A DNA stretch of 64,000 nt from Clostridiaceae bacterium (GTDB lineage: Bacteria > Bacillota > Clostridia > Peptostreptococcales > T1SED10-28): contig PWEO01000068.1 in NCBI GenBank assembly GCA_003553525.1, forward strand, positions 1 through 64,000. Reading direction: 5' to 3'. A program made the translations under genes and the position numbers. Numbering within the stretch: position 1 is the first letter of the stretch; each line of letters begins with the position of its first letter. Under the pieces are notes generated by a model. That model was not told the origin of the DNA. It saw nothing but the letters and a program-made list of their open reading frames with translations, and ran no database searches. Shown piece after piece: positions 48,133-59,135 of the stretch.

Positions 48133-49224
48133 ATGGAAAATGCAAAAAAGACCCCCCTTTATGAAGAGCATATAAATGCCAAGGGAAAAGTAGTGGATTT
48201 TCATGGTTGGGCACTTCCCATAGAGTATGAAGGAATTTTACAGGAACATCAAGCTGTCAGGGAGCGAGCAGGTTTGTTTGATGTGTCCCATATGGGAGAA
48301 ATACGTATACGGGGACAAGAGGCCGAGGCTTTCGTACAGTATTTAATGACGAATGATATTAAGTCCCTGAAGGATCGCCAAATCATATACACTTTCATGT
48401 GTTATCCCGATGGAGGCGTGGTAGACGATTTATTAGTCTACAAGTATGACCAAGAGCATTACTATCTTGTGGTAAACGCCTCAAATATTGAAAAGGATTT
48501 TCAATGGATCAAGGACCATCAAAGCAATTACAATGTAGAGATTGAAAACGAATCCGATGAAGTTGCGGAAGTAGCTATTCAGGGACCGAAAGCGGAAGCC
48601 ATACTGCAAAAGCTTACGGATACTGACTTAAAAGAGATTACGTTTTTCACCTTCAAAGAGGGTGTTGAAATCAAGGGTAAAGACTGTCTGGTATCCAGAA
48701 CCGGCTATACGGGAGAAGACGGGTTTGAGGTTTATATGAAGCCGGAGGATGCCCGGGAACTATGGCGGGAGATTTTACATGCAGGAGAAGAGGAAGGCAT
48801 TAAACCCGCAGCACTAGGGGCTAGGGATACACTGAGATTCGAAGCCGGACTGCCTCTTTATGGAAACGAGCTATCCAAAGAGATTACCCCCCTGGAAGCA
48901 GGACTGGGATTTTTCGTGAAGTTTACCGAAGATAACTACATTGGAAAAGAAGCCCTTCAGAAACAAAAAGAAGAAGGACTCCAGCGAAAAATCGTTGGCT
49001 TTGAACTGATGAAAAAAGGAATTCCAAGAGAAGGATACGAAGTATTCAAAGGAGAGGAAAAGATCGGTTATGTAACCACGGGCTATCTGTCCCCTACCTT
49101 AGGAAAGAGCATCGGTAATGCATTAGTAGACATCGAACATAGCAAAATGGGAAGCACCATTGAAATCAAAGTTCGGAAACGTAAGATTGAGGCAACGATT
49201 ATTTCAAAAAGATTTTTAAAATAA
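48133..49224 (+). CDS. gcvT: Glycine cleavage system aminomethyltransferase T protein
   Basis: TPLYEEHINAKGKVVDFHGWALPIEY, GLFDVSHMGEI, SRTGYTGEDGFEVY. Confidence 0.97.
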   Translation: MENAKKTPLYEEHINAKGKVVDFHGWALPIEYEGILQEHQAVRERAGLFDVSHMGEIRIRGQEAEAFVQYLMTNDIKSLKDRQIIYTFMCYPDGGVVDDLLVYKYDQEHYYLVVNASNIEKDFQWIKDHQSNYNVEIENESDEVAEVAIQGPKAEAILQKLTDTDLKEITFFTFKEGVEIKGKDCLVSRTGYTGEDGFEVYMKPEDARELWREILHAGEEEGIKPAALGARDTLRFEAGLPLYGNELSKEITPLEAGLGFFVKFTEDNYIGKEALQKQKEEGLQRKIVGFELMKKGIPREGYEVFKGEEKIGYVTTGYLSPTLGKSIGNALVDIEHSKMGSTIEIKVRKRKIEATIISKRFLK

Positions 49225-49317
49225 GGATTGAATCCAATAGATTTGGATAAAAATACATTATAACTGTACCGGGGAGCAATCCCAATAATCAATTAAAAAT
49301 CAAAGGGAGGAATTTGA

Positions 49318-49689
49318 ATGAGTGAATTATTTTTTACGAAGAAACATGAATGGGTTAAGGTAGAAGGAGATCATGCAACAATCGGAATCAGTGATTATGC
49401 CCAGGAACAACTGGGTGATATCGTATTTATTGAGCTTCCCGAGGTTGACGAAGACTTCGAACAGGGAGACGATTTTGGGGTAGTAGAATCGGTAAAAGCT
49501 GCCTCGGATCTTTATATGCCCATCAGCGGAAAAATTCTGGAGGTCAATGAAGAGTTAGAGGATGCCCCGGAGCTGGTAAATGAAGATGCCATGGAAAATT
49601 GGATGATTAAAGTGGAAATTACCAACAAAAAAGAATTAGAGGACCTCTTATCAGAAGTTCAGTACAAAGACTTTATTGAGGAGGAGTAA
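49318..49689 (+). CDS. gcvH: Glycine cleavage system H protein
   Basis: [34 protein letters not shown]; lipoyl-Lys motif [15 protein letters not shown]. Confidence 0.97.
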   Translation: MSELFFTKKHEWVKVEGDHATIGISDYAQEQLGDIVFIELPEVDEDFEQGDDFGVVESVKAASDLYMPISGKILEVNEELEDAPELVNEDAMENWMIKVEITNKKELEDLLSEVQYKDFIEEE

Positions 49690-49691
49690 AT

Positions 49692-51035
49692 ATGTTTCCT
49701 TATATAGCCAACACGCCCCAAGATGAAAAGGACATGCTTAAAGCCATCGGCTTTAATTCCATCGAAGAATTTTTTGAAGACATTCCAAAGGAACTTCGTT
49801 TGAACCGGGACTTAAACCTTAAACCCGCCATGACGGAGGCGGAAATTAAAGTACACATGGAAAAACTCGGAGGGAAAAACCAAGGGAAGGAACTGGTTAA
49901 CTTCCTTGGGGGCGGTGTATACGACCGACACATTCCTTCAGTGATCAACCATGTAATTTCAAGATCCGAGTTTTATACCGCATATACCCCCTACCAACCG
50001 GAAATCAGTCAGGGTACTTTACAGGTAATTTTCGAATACCAGACCCTAATTACCAACTTAACCGGAATGGATGTTTCCAATGCATCCTTATACGACGGGG
50101 CCAGTGCCGTGGCGGAAGCCGCATTTATGGCAGTGGATAAAACCCGAAATAAAGAGATTATTGTTCCCGACAATATTCATCCAAACACCTTAAGGGTACT
50201 GAAAACCTATCTACACTTTAAGGACTTAGAACTTGTGGTGGTTCCCACTAATGAAGGAACTTTCTCAAAGGCTGCCTTAGAAGAAAAAATCAGTGAAAAC
50301 ACTGCGGGAGTAGTCGTGCAAAACCCGAATTTTTTCGGTTTGGTAGAGGACGAAATTGAAGAAATCGTAGAACTGACCCATAAAAACAAAGCCTTACTGA
50401 TTATGAGTGTGGATCCTATCACCTTAGGGGTTTTGAAATCACCGGGAGATTACGGTGCGGACATCGCCGTAGGAGACGGTCAGTCCCTGGGTAACGGTCT
50501 AAACTTTGGCGGACCCTATTTCGGATTTTTAGCGGCAACGAAGAAGTTGATTCGTAAAATGCCCGGCCGAATTGCAGGACAAACCCTAGATAAAGACGGA
50601 AAAAGAGGATTTGTCTTAACCCTGCAAACAAGAGAGCAGCATATTCGAAGGGAAAAAGCCACTTCCAATATTTGTACCAATCAAGCCTTAAATGCCTTAG
50701 CAGCCAGTGTGTATATGGTAGCCCTCGGCAAAAAAGGCATTGCTGAGGTGGCAACCCAGAGTGCCCAAAAGGCCCATTATTTATACAATCAAATTTTAGA
50801 AAAAACGAACTTCAAGCCTGTATATGATAAGCCTTTCTTTATGGAATTCGGTATTACCAGTGATATTCCTGCGGCAAAGGGGAAAGAGGCTCTCCTAAAA
50901 GAAGGAATTCTTGGAGGCATTGAGCTTCGAATTTGCGGAGAACAATTTAAAAATGCTCTTTTAGTGGCAGTAACGGAAAAACGGACAAAAGAAGAAATGG
51001 ATCAATTTGTTCAGGTATTGGAGGGATTAAAATGA
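49692..51035 (+). CDS. gcvPA: Glycine dehydrogenase (decarboxylating) subunit 1
   Basis: [40 protein letters not shown]. Confidence 0.97.
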   Translation: MFPYIANTPQDEKDMLKAIGFNSIEEFFEDIPKELRLNRDLNLKPAMTEAEIKVHMEKLGGKNQGKELVNFLGGGVYDRHIPSVINHVISRSEFYTAYTPYQPEISQGTLQVIFEYQTLITNLTGMDVSNASLYDGASAVAEAAFMAVDKTRNKEIIVPDNIHPNTLRVLKTYLHFKDLELVVVPTNEGTFSKAALEEKISENTAGVVVQNPNFFGLVEDEIEEIVELTHKNKALLIMSVDPITLGVLKSPGDYGADIAVGDGQSLGNGLNFGGPYFGFLAATKKLIRKMPGRIAGQTLDKDGKRGFVLTLQTREQHIRREKATSNICTNQALNALAASVYMVALGKKGIAEVATQSAQKAHYLYNQILEKTNFKPVYDKPFFMEFGITSDIPAAKGKEALLKEGILGGIELRICGEQFKNALLVAVTEKRTKEEMDQFVQVLEGLK

Positions 51036-52492
51036 AAACATACGAAACGCTAATTTTTGAACTTTCGAACCCCGATCGTAGAGCTTTTGAAATCCCCAAA
51101 GTGGATGTGCCGGAAGAATCCTTAGAAAGCTTTTTGCCGAAGGGAGCCTTGCGGGGGGAAGCTCCGGAGCTTCCCCAGGTAAGTCAGGTGGATTTAATGC
51201 GACATTATACCAACCTTTCTAACCGGAACTATGGGTTGGATACCGGATTTTATCCTCTGGGTTCCTGCACCATGAAGTATAATCCGAAAATTAATGAAGA
51301 TATGGCAAGACTGCCGAATTTCACGGAAACCCATCCGATGCAGGATGATTCTCTAGTACAAGGGAATCTGGAACTGATGGATAATCTGGACCAAATGCTT
51401 TGTGAAATAACGGGGATGGATAAAATGACCCTGCAACCCATTGCGGGATCCCATGGTGAGATGCTTGGACTGATGTTGATGAAAGCCTACCATGCAGACA
51501 AGGGAGATCACAACAGAAAAAAAATCATCGTTCCCGATTCTTCACATGGTACAAATCCCGCCAGTGTGGCCATGGCAGGACTGGAAGTAGTAACCATCGA
51601 ATCGAAAGAAAACGGTGAAGGGGATCTGGATGCATTACAAGAGGCTATGGGCGATGATGTGGCGGGACTTATGCTTACAAACCCCAACACCTTAGGCCTG
51701 TTTGAAAAGCAGATTCAGGAAATTGCAAAAATGGTTCATGAGGCCGGCGGACTCCTTTATTATGACGGAGCCAATACCAATGCGATTATGGGAATAACAA
51801 GACCCGGGGATATGGGCTTTGATATTGTTCATCTTAACCTGCACAAAACCTTTACAACCCCCCATGGCGGCGGTGGTCCCGGAAGCGGTCCCGTAGGAGT
51901 GAAAGAGCGATTGATTCCTTATTTACCGGTACCTTTTGTAGAGAAGAAGGGAGCGGGTTATAAGTTAAGCTATGATGCTCCAAAATCCGTGGGTAAGATT
52001 TCAAATTACTACGGAAACTTTGGAATATATCTAAGAGCTTACGTCTATATCCTAAGTATGGGCTACAATGGATTAAAGCGGGCCAGCGAAGTGGCGGTCC
52101 TCAATGCGAACTATGTAATGTACTCTCTGAAGGATCACTTTAAACTGGCGGTGGACCGACCTTGCAAGCATGAATTTGTGCTCGCGGGAATTAATACGGA
52201 TATTGCAGAAATGCCGACGGTAAACATTGCGAAACGACTGTTGGATTATGGTCACCATCCACCAACCGTATACTTCCCCCTCATTGTGCATGAAGCGTTG
52301 ATGGTGGAGCCGACGGAAACCGAATCTAAAGAAATGCTCGATGACTTTATCGAAGCTATGAAGGCTATTGTGGAAGAATCTAAAAATGATCCGGAGCTTG
52401 TAAAAACCGCGCCTCATACCACGCCGGTAAGAAAGCTGGATGAAGTGGGCGCAGCAAGGAATCCTATCGTACGGTGGGAACCGGAAGAATAA
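51032..52492 (+). CDS. gcvPB: Glycine dehydrogenase (decarboxylating) subunit 2
   Basis: [55 protein letters not shown] (PLP Lys). Confidence 0.97.
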   Translation: MKTYETLIFELSNPDRRAFEIPKVDVPEESLESFLPKGALRGEAPELPQVSQVDLMRHYTNLSNRNYGLDTGFYPLGSCTMKYNPKINEDMARLPNFTETHPMQDDSLVQGNLELMDNLDQMLCEITGMDKMTLQPIAGSHGEMLGLMLMKAYHADKGDHNRKKIIVPDSSHGTNPASVAMAGLEVVTIESKENGEGDLDALQEAMGDDVAGLMLTNPNTLGLFEKQIQEIAKMVHEAGGLLYYDGANTNAIMGITRPGDMGFDIVHLNLHKTFTTPHGGGGPGSGPVGVKERLIPYLPVPFVEKKGAGYKLSYDAPKSVGKISNYYGNFGIYLRAYVYILSMGYNGLKRASEVAVLNANYVMYSLKDHFKLAVDRPCKHEFVLAGINTDIAEMPTVNIAKRLLDYGHHPPTVYFPLIVHEALMVEPTETESKEMLDDFIEAMKAIVEESKNDPELVKTAPHTTPVRKLDEVGAARNPIVRWEPEE

Positions 52493-52504
52493 AATCATAA
52501 GGCG

Positions 52505-53929
52505 GTGTCAGTTTTAATGAAAGACTTGATTATAATTGGAGGGGGCCCCGGTGGTTATGTAGCGGCTATTCGTGCTGCCCAACTGGGTGCTTCTGTGACA
52601 GTAATAGAAAAAGAAAACCTGGGAGGCACTTGCCTAAACAAAGGTTGTATTCCTACCAAAGCGTTGTTTAAAAATGCGGAAATGATTCACTCGGTCAGTA
52701 CCATGCAAGAATTTGGAGTAAACCTCGAGGGTGGCTTTACCATAGATATCCCTCAGATTCATAAAAGAAAAGACGAAGTGGTCTTTAAGCTGGTGGATGG
52801 GGTAAGGAGAATTTTAAACTCCTACGAGGTTGAAACTATTTATGGAAATGCAGAAATAAAGGATCGAAGCACTGTTGTAGTAAAGAAACCTGATGGGGAG
52901 TTTGAAAGTCTTGAGACAAAAAATATCATCATTGCTACGGGAGCCACCCCCTTTATACCGGAAAATATGAAAAGTGAGCATCCCAGTATTATGACCAGCG
53001 ATGAGATTATTAATTTTGATCATATTCCCAAATCCCTTGTAATTATCGGGGGAGGCGTAATCGGCATGGAATTTGCCAACATCTTCCATGCTATGGGTAC
53101 CGAGATTCACGTGGTGGAACGCAACGATCGAATTCTCCACCGTTTGGACAGCGACTTATCCAAAAGATTGCAAGCCTATGTAAAAAAACAGGGAATGAAA
53201 ATCTATAATAATGCTTCCGTAAATGAGCTTAATGTTATGGAAGACGGCAGTATCGAAGTGGTCGGTGAGAAAAAAGGAAAAGAACTGATCCTTAATTGTG
53301 AAAAGGTATTGGTCGCCATAGGGCGAAGGCCCAATATCGAAGGAATGAACTTAGAAACCTTAGGGATCAATCACAGCCCAAGAGGGATTGAGGTCAATGA
53401 TAATTATGAGACCAATGTGGAAGGAATATTTGCTATTGGAGATGTGACCGGAGGCATTATGCTTGCCCATGAAGCCTCACATCATGGAATCATAGCTGCA
53501 GAGGCCGCAATGAATAAACGAATAACTCACAACGGTTCAGTAATTCCAAGTGCCATTTTCACTTCGCCGGAAGTGGCAACCGTTGGTCTTAGTGAAGAAG
53601 AAGCAAAAGCGAAAAAGCTGGACTATGTTACTTCCAAGTTTATGTTCGGAGGAAACGGAAAAGCCTTAGCCATGGGAGACACGCAAGGATTCATCAAAGT
53701 CATTGCCAATGGCGATACCATTGTAGGGGTTCACATTATGGGACTGAATGCATCGGATTTAATACACGAAGGCGTACTTGCCGTAAGTAAGGGTATGAGA
53801 ATCGATGACATTACCGGAACCGTACATGCCCACCCCACGATGAGTGAAGGTTTTGCAGAGGCGGTAATGGGTCTTAAAGGAGAATCCATACACGCTCTGG
53901 CTCCGAAGAAGAAAAACCCAAAAGAGTAA
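52505..53929 (+). CDS. lpdA: Dihydrolipoyl dehydrogenase
   Basis: IIGGGPGGYVAAIRAAQLGASVTVIEKENLGGTCLNKGCIPTKAL; ATG at 52517 is an alternative start. Confidence 0.96.
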   Translation: MSVLMKDLIIIGGGPGGYVAAIRAAQLGASVTVIEKENLGGTCLNKGCIPTKALFKNAEMIHSVSTMQEFGVNLEGGFTIDIPQIHKRKDEVVFKLVDGVRRILNSYEVETIYGNAEIKDRSTVVVKKPDGEFESLETKNIIIATGATPFIPENMKSEHPSIMTSDEIINFDHIPKSLVIIGGGVIGMEFANIFHAMGTEIHVVERNDRILHRLDSDLSKRLQAYVKKQGMKIYNNASVNELNVMEDGSIEVVGEKKGKELILNCEKVLVAIGRRPNIEGMNLETLGINHSPRGIEVNDNYETNVEGIFAIGDVTGGIMLAHEASHHGIIAAEAAMNKRITHNGSVIPSAIFTSPEVATVGLSEEEAKAKKLDYVTSKFMFGGNGKALAMGDTQGFIKVIANGDTIVGVHIMGLNASDLIHEGVLAVSKGMRIDDITGTVHAHPTMSEGFAEAVMGLKGESIHALAPKKKNPKE

Positions 53930-53962
53930 GAGATATCAAACGGTAAGAAGATATAGATTTAT

Positions 53963-54012
53963 AAAAACCCTGTGGATTACTCGTTGGTAGAGTACAACCC
54001 ACAGGGTTTATT
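53963..54012 (+). terminator. Terminator of gcv operon
   Basis: AAAAACCCTGTGG...CCACAGGGTTTATT. Confidence 0.8.
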
Positions 54013-54182
54013 ATATAAGTTCTTGGAGAATTCTCCTTTTTTATAGGAGACCATTGTATTGTTTGAATATTTGTTATAAAATGAAAAATATCATATAAAA
54101 AAAATTATATATACACCAGTACATTTTTATCAGAGGTGGAAACAGGAAAAATAAAGGGGGTGGGTCCTTAGGGACCAAAGAT

Positions 54183-55133
54183 ATGAGTATTGAAAAAGTA
54201 AAGAATTTTCGAGGTAAAGTTGTAGAAAATGTATCCAAGGTGATTATCGGAAAAGACGAAATCATTGAGCTTTTAACCGTGGCCTTCATTTGTGAAGGGC
54301 ATGTGCTGTTAGAAGACGCACCGGGCCTTGGAAAAACCAAGCTGGTACGTTCCTTTGCAAAAACCATCGGTTCAAAGTTTAAAAGAATCCAGTTCACGCC
54401 GGATTTACTGCCGTCGGATTTAACGGGAATTCATTTTTACAATCAAAAAACAAAGGATTTTGAATTTCGTAAAGGACCCATGTTTGCCAACGTAATCCTT
54501 GCGGACGAGATTAACCGTGCCACCCCAAGAACCCAGTCCAGTTTACTGGAAGCCATGGAAGAACAGCAAATTACCGTTGACGGCGAAACTCGAAAACTGG
54601 ATGATCCTTACATGGTGCTCGCTACCCAAAATCCAATCGAAACCCATGGGACTTTTCCTCTGCCCGAAGCGCAACTGGATCGATTTTTTATGCGGATTTC
54701 CATGGGATATCCCTCACGGGAGGACGAGCTGGACATTGTTGATCGAAACCTTAAAATGGATGTCCTGGAAACATTGGAGGCACGAATTGAAGAGGGAGAA
54801 ATCCATGAGCTTAGAGAAGCCTATAAAAAAGTGGCGGTATCGGAAGATGTACGAAACTATATAATGGACATTATTGAGAAAACCCGACAGGATCAAAGGC
54901 TTCTTTACGGCGTCAGCCCAAGGGGGACCATTGCCCTTTATAAAGGGGCTCAGGCCTATGCCGCCATTCAGGGAAGGGATTTTATGATTCCGGAAGATGT
55001 AAAAACCATGGCAAGGTATATTTTAAACCATCGGATAGGATATAAGGGCTCTTTTAAGAATCGTCATCTTTATGACGGCATTGAGAAAATCTTAATGGAT
55101 ATTGATACCCCGACGGAAAGCAAAGTAGGTTAG
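54183..55133 (+). CDS. MoxR family AAA ATPase
   Basis: VLLEDAPGLGKTKLVRSFA, NVILADEINRATPRTQSSLLEAMEE, VLATQNPIETHGTFPLPEAQLDRF. Confidence 0.95.
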   Translation: MSIEKVKNFRGKVVENVSKVIIGKDEIIELLTVAFICEGHVLLEDAPGLGKTKLVRSFAKTIGSKFKRIQFTPDLLPSDLTGIHFYNQKTKDFEFRKGPMFANVILADEINRATPRTQSSLLEAMEEQQITVDGETRKLDDPYMVLATQNPIETHGTFPLPEAQLDRFFMRISMGYPSREDELDIVDRNLKMDVLETLEARIEEGEIHELREAYKKVAVSEDVRNYIMDIIEKTRQDQRLLYGVSPRGTIALYKGAQAYAAIQGRDFMIPEDVKTMARYILNHRIGYKGSFKNRHLYDGIEKILMDIDTPTESKVG

Positions 55134-55144
55134 GGGGGGATTGG

Positions 55145-56266
55145 ATGATTCAATTACTGATTATTTTCATCATTCTAGGCTTAATATTCAATCAATATAC
55201 GAAAGAGTATAGTTTGGATAAGTTAGAGTTCCGAAGAGAAATTAAAGATTTGGTTTTAGAAATTGATGAACCTTTTTATGTAGACAGCATTGTGGAAAAT
55301 CAAAAATGGCTGCCCTTATCTTTCTTACAGGTAAAGGAAAAGGATCCGAAGCATTTTGATTTTGTTCATAAGAATAATGTTCAGGATATCGGTTTATCCA
55401 AGGTGCATACCATGACACTCAGCCTTATGCCCTACCAGCGAATCACAAGAAGCTACAAGTTGGTGGCTCATAAACGGGGAAGGCATTTTCTTCAAGAGGC
55501 CATATTGGTTTCGGGAGATTTTATCGGGCTTCAAACCGTTAATCGAATTTATGATCAGAACGATCAAGAAGTGGTGGTACTACCCAAGGCCGTTGCACTG
55601 GATGAGATATTGGAACCCTATGGGAATTATTATGGGGATATCTCCGTGAATCGCTGGATTATTGAAGACCCTATACTGAACCGGGGACTTCGGGAATATA
55701 CGGGAAATGAACCGGAAAAGCATATTCACTGGCCCTCAAGCCTTAAGACCGGAGACCTTTTGGTAAAAAACTTTGACTTTACTACGGACCATACCGCGGT
55801 GGTGGTGCTGAATACCGCCATGAGTAAGCATATTTGGGGAAACAAAGATCCGGAAAAAATCGAGACCTGCTTTTCCATTACCCGAAGTATTCTTGAAGAG
55901 TTTGAATCCACAGGGATACCCTACGGTTTGGCCACTAATGTAGCCACCATACACCAGTACTTTGGGAAAACCCTGACGGATATCGGTCATGGACCGGGAC
56001 ATCTACGGGGACTGTTGGAATCCTTAGGGAGAGCCGAGTATTTTTCCCGAAGCTCCTTTGGGAATTTATTGGAAGAATTGAAAGGGGCTCTCGATCGGAA
56101 TAGAACCTACGTACTGGTGACCCCTACTATCATAAAAGAAGATTTACCGGGCCTGGAAGAACTTCGGAGGAACTCCGGGAAGATTGTTTTGATTACCCTG
56201 AGTCACGATTACTTGAATGATGTGTCACCAAAAATAGAAACCTATAAGGTTTCAATAGAAGAGTAA
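55145..56266 (+). CDS. DUF58 domain-containing protein
   Basis: N-terminal TM; EYTGNEPEKHIHWPSSLKTGDLLVKNFDFT motif. Confidence 0.9.
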   Translation: MIQLLIIFIILGLIFNQYTKEYSLDKLEFRREIKDLVLEIDEPFYVDSIVENQKWLPLSFLQVKEKDPKHFDFVHKNNVQDIGLSKVHTMTLSLMPYQRITRSYKLVAHKRGRHFLQEAILVSGDFIGLQTVNRIYDQNDQEVVVLPKAVALDEILEPYGNYYGDISVNRWIIEDPILNRGLREYTGNEPEKHIHWPSSLKTGDLLVKNFDFTTDHTAVVVLNTAMSKHIWGNKDPEKIETCFSITRSILEEFESTGIPYGLATNVATIHQYFGKTLTDIGHGPGHLRGLLESLGRAEYFSRSSFGNLLEELKGALDRNRTYVLVTPTIIKEDLPGLEELRRNSGKIVLITLSHDYLNDVSPKIETYKVSIEE

Positions 56267-56277
56267 GGAGTATTTCT

Positions 56278-57546
56278 ATGGAAAAAATAAAAACCTTAAC
56301 CCTGCTCCATATAATGAATGTATTATCATTGGTCTTTATGGTAGGGAACGTTTTTCTCCGATTATTTTTTGAGGGCAATCATTACGGAGGCCTGTTTCTC
56401 TGGTCGGTGGTGATGAGCGTAGTGGCTTTGTTATTAAAAAAGAGAAGCGGACTTTTCGGCGGGGCACTGATTCCCTGGGTGCTGCTCCCCGCATTGGTGG
56501 AAGTTCCTCTATACCAGATGGGATACCTGCTTTTTGTAGGAATCTTCATGATTACTCTTTTTTATAAGAACAGAGAAGATCCTCACTATGATCGTGTGGA
56601 ATTCGAGTTTGGAGTAGGGATCGCTATCACATCGGTGCTGTTGTTCTTTACTGTGATTATGGGAGGTCTTAGGCTTTTTAATAATGTTGCAGCGGGATAT
56701 CTATTGATTTATCTTTTATCCGGAGTATTAATGCTCCGAAGCCTTCGCTATTTAGAGCATACGGGAGACGTTCAACAGCTGAAAAAAATTAATTTTCGAG
56801 CCATGGGAATTATTTTAATCCTCAGCATAACCTTAAGCACGGGCGTATTCACAAGATTTTATCAGCAACTGCGAAGCCTTCTTTGGATAGGCTATAATGT
56901 CTTGATAGATTTTGTATTATGGGTATTTTATTGGCCGATTTATTTTATCGGAAGTGTTATAAATTATATTATTACGACTTTGACAGATATGGGCGGAGAG
57001 CCTGAAGGCTTTGGAGAAGAAGGTTCAGGAGATGTTGTAGGAGATATGGAAGGAGTACATGACAGCTTACAGGGAAATGCCTTGTCAGATAGTCCGGTGT
57101 TTAGGATCTTACTGGGGATTTTAATCCTGGGACTCATATTTTTTGCACTATACAAGATTTATTCGCGAAAAGCGGTGACCCGAGGGGCTACTGAGACCTA
57201 TACAGAAAGAAAAGAAGTCATCCTGCCGAATAAAAATCGAAACCTGTGGAAGTCGATTAAAAATCTTTTAAAACCCAAGTCCAAGGAAGATCGAGTAAGG
57301 ATTTATTATCAAGAGTTTTTAATGGACCTAATGGAAAAAGGGATGGTTCTACTGCCTTCCGACACCACGGTAGATATTCTGCGAAAGGGAGCGTCCTATT
57401 ATTCTGAGGAAGAGCTTTCCATATTTCGAAATATATATATCAAGGTTCGGTATGGAGAAAAAGCAATTGATAATAAAACCTATAAAGAGGCAAAAAGAAT
57501 TTATGAAAGAATAATAAAAAAGAAAGAATCCCTTGATCTCAGATAA
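56278..57546 (+). CDS. Multi-TM membrane protein with DUF4129-like C-terminus
   Basis: Third gene of MoxR-DUF58 operon; C-terminal RVRIYYQEFLMDLMEKGMVLLPSDTTVDIL pattern. Confidence 0.6.
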   Translation: MEKIKTLTLLHIMNVLSLVFMVGNVFLRLFFEGNHYGGLFLWSVVMSVVALLLKKRSGLFGGALIPWVLLPALVEVPLYQMGYLLFVGIFMITLFYKNREDPHYDRVEFEFGVGIAITSVLLFFTVIMGGLRLFNNVAAGYLLIYLLSGVLMLRSLRYLEHTGDVQQLKKINFRAMGIILILSITLSTGVFTRFYQQLRSLLWIGYNVLIDFVLWVFYWPIYFIGSVINYIITTLTDMGGEPEGFGEEGSGDVVGDMEGVHDSLQGNALSDSPVFRILLGILILGLIFFALYKIYSRKAVTRGATETYTERKEVILPNKNRNLWKSIKNLLKPKSKEDRVRIYYQEFLMDLMEKGMVLLPSDTTVDILRKGASYYSEEELSIFRNIYIKVRYGEKAIDNKTYKEAKRIYERIIKKKESLDLR

Positions 57547-57563
57547 AAGTTTATAAAATCCGT

Positions 57564-57604
57564 AAAAACCCCGGAGTTCTGAAATTCAGAACTCCGGGGT
57601 TTTT
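57564..57604. terminator. Bidirectional terminator, long GC-rich perfect hairpin
   Basis: AAAAACCCCGGAGTTCTGAAATTCAGAACTCCGGGGTTTTT. Confidence 0.95.
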
Positions 57605-57683
57605 GAGCCTGCGGGCAAAGGGGAAAGGGGCATCATTGTTTTTCGATGGGCAGCCCTGTTGTTAAAAAAATAAGGATAAAAGA

Positions 57684-59048
57684 TTACAGCGGGTGGTTGA
57701 AATGCTCAAGGAAAACTTCCCGCGCTTCGCCGATCATGTACAATGATCCGATCCCTAAAATCATATCCGAAGGCCCGGTGATGGCCAGGGTTTCTAAGCA
57801 AGCCTTATAGATGGAGGGCTCTACGATGATGTCTAGGCCATAAGCGCGGATTTTTTCTTTTAGCTTCATGGGATTCAAGGCCCGGGGATTTAACGGTTTG
57901 GTAAGAACAACCCGGTCCACAAGGGGCATGATTTCCTGGAGGAAGCCATCCACGTCTTTATCTTCCAACATCCCAAGGAGAAGCGTAATGGAATATTGAC
58001 CGCAATGGGCTTTTAGGGTTTCCCTCAGGGATTTAACCGCCGGGACATTATGGGCTCCGTCAATAACGGTTAAAGGACGGAGATTCAAAACTTCAAATCG
58101 TCCCGGCCATTTTGTATCATAGAGGCCTTTGAGAAGATTCCCGGCGTTTATCGAAAGAGCAAGCTGTTTTTCAAGAATCCTTATGCCCAGTAACGCCGTA
58201 GCCGCATTAAGCACTTGATGTTTACCCGGTAGGCGGATTTTCACATCGGTGTAAGCAGTATTTTTAAGAAAATCAAGAGAAAAATCATTTCTCAGCGACG
58301 CACTAATTGCAGCGGCACTAAAGTCTACGGAGAAGCATTGCCCCTGCAAAGAACTGTGTTGAAGGATTACCTGCTCAGGATCAAAGGAGAAAAAAGGACT
58401 ATTTAAGTCCGATGCAATGCGTTGCAGTACCTCCTGAGATTCCTGTTCTTGAGGATAGACAATAACCGGGATTCCATCTTTTACAATGCCACCTTTGTGC
58501 TCGGCGATCTCTTTTAGGGTATTGCCGAGGAAACGGGTGTGATCGAGACCGATTTGAGAAATTACGGAAAGGACTGGTTTTTTAATAACGTTCGTGGCAT
58601 CTTCCCGACCCCCAAGCCCCACTTCCAAAACCAAAAAGTCGATGGTTACCCGGGCAAAATAATAAAAAGCTGCCGCCACATAAATTTCAAACTCCGTAGG
58701 ATGGGGATTTCCCTTTTGCACCATATTCTCAACGGCTTTTTCTAATACTTTCAAGGTTTTTCCAAAGTCCTTCTCGGAGATCCGGACCCCGTTGTGTTGA
58801 ATCATCTCCCGGGGGTCTTGGAAATAGGGGGAAGTGAAAAGTCCTGTTTGATAATTATTTTCCATGAGCATACCCTGAAAAAAAGAAGCGATAGACCCTT
58901 TGCCGTTGGTACCGGCAATATGAATAATCTGTAGCTTGTCCTGGGGATTGTCCAGTTCCCGCAGTAAGGCCTGAATCGTTTTAAGACCGAGAATACTGCC
59001 GTATTCCCGGGCCCGGCTAATAAGAGGGGGAATGTTTTGATTTTTCAT
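57684..59048 (-). CDS. folC: Folylpolyglutamate synthase/dihydrofolate synthase
   Basis: HIAGTNGKGSIASFFQGML, LEVGLGGREDATNVI, VIDGAHNVPA. Confidence 0.96.
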   Translation of the reverse strand: MKNQNIPPLISRAREYGSILGLKTIQALLRELDNPQDKLQIIHIAGTNGKGSIASFFQGMLMENNYQTGLFTSPYFQDPREMIQHNGVRISEKDFGKTLKVLEKAVENMVQKGNPHPTEFEIYVAAAFYYFARVTIDFLVLEVGLGGREDATNVIKKPVLSVISQIGLDHTRFLGNTLKEIAEHKGGIVKDGIPVIVYPQEQESQEVLQRIASDLNSPFFSFDPEQVILQHSSLQGQCFSVDFSAAAISASLRNDFSLDFLKNTAYTDVKIRLPGKHQVLNAATALLGIRILEKQLALSINAGNLLKGLYDTKWPGRFEVLNLRPLTVIDGAHNVPAVKSLRETLKAHCGQYSITLLLGMLEDKDVDGFLQEIMPLVDRVVLTKPLNPRALNPMKLKEKIRAYGLDIIVEPSIYKACLETLAITGPSDMILGIGSLYMIGEAREVFLEHFNHPL

Positions 59049-59135
59049 GGCAACCTCCTTTGTTACGAAATAGAGGAAAGCCCTCTGAAAACAGAGGACT
59101 TTCCTGAGGGTTTTGTTTCTGTGAGTAACACATGT

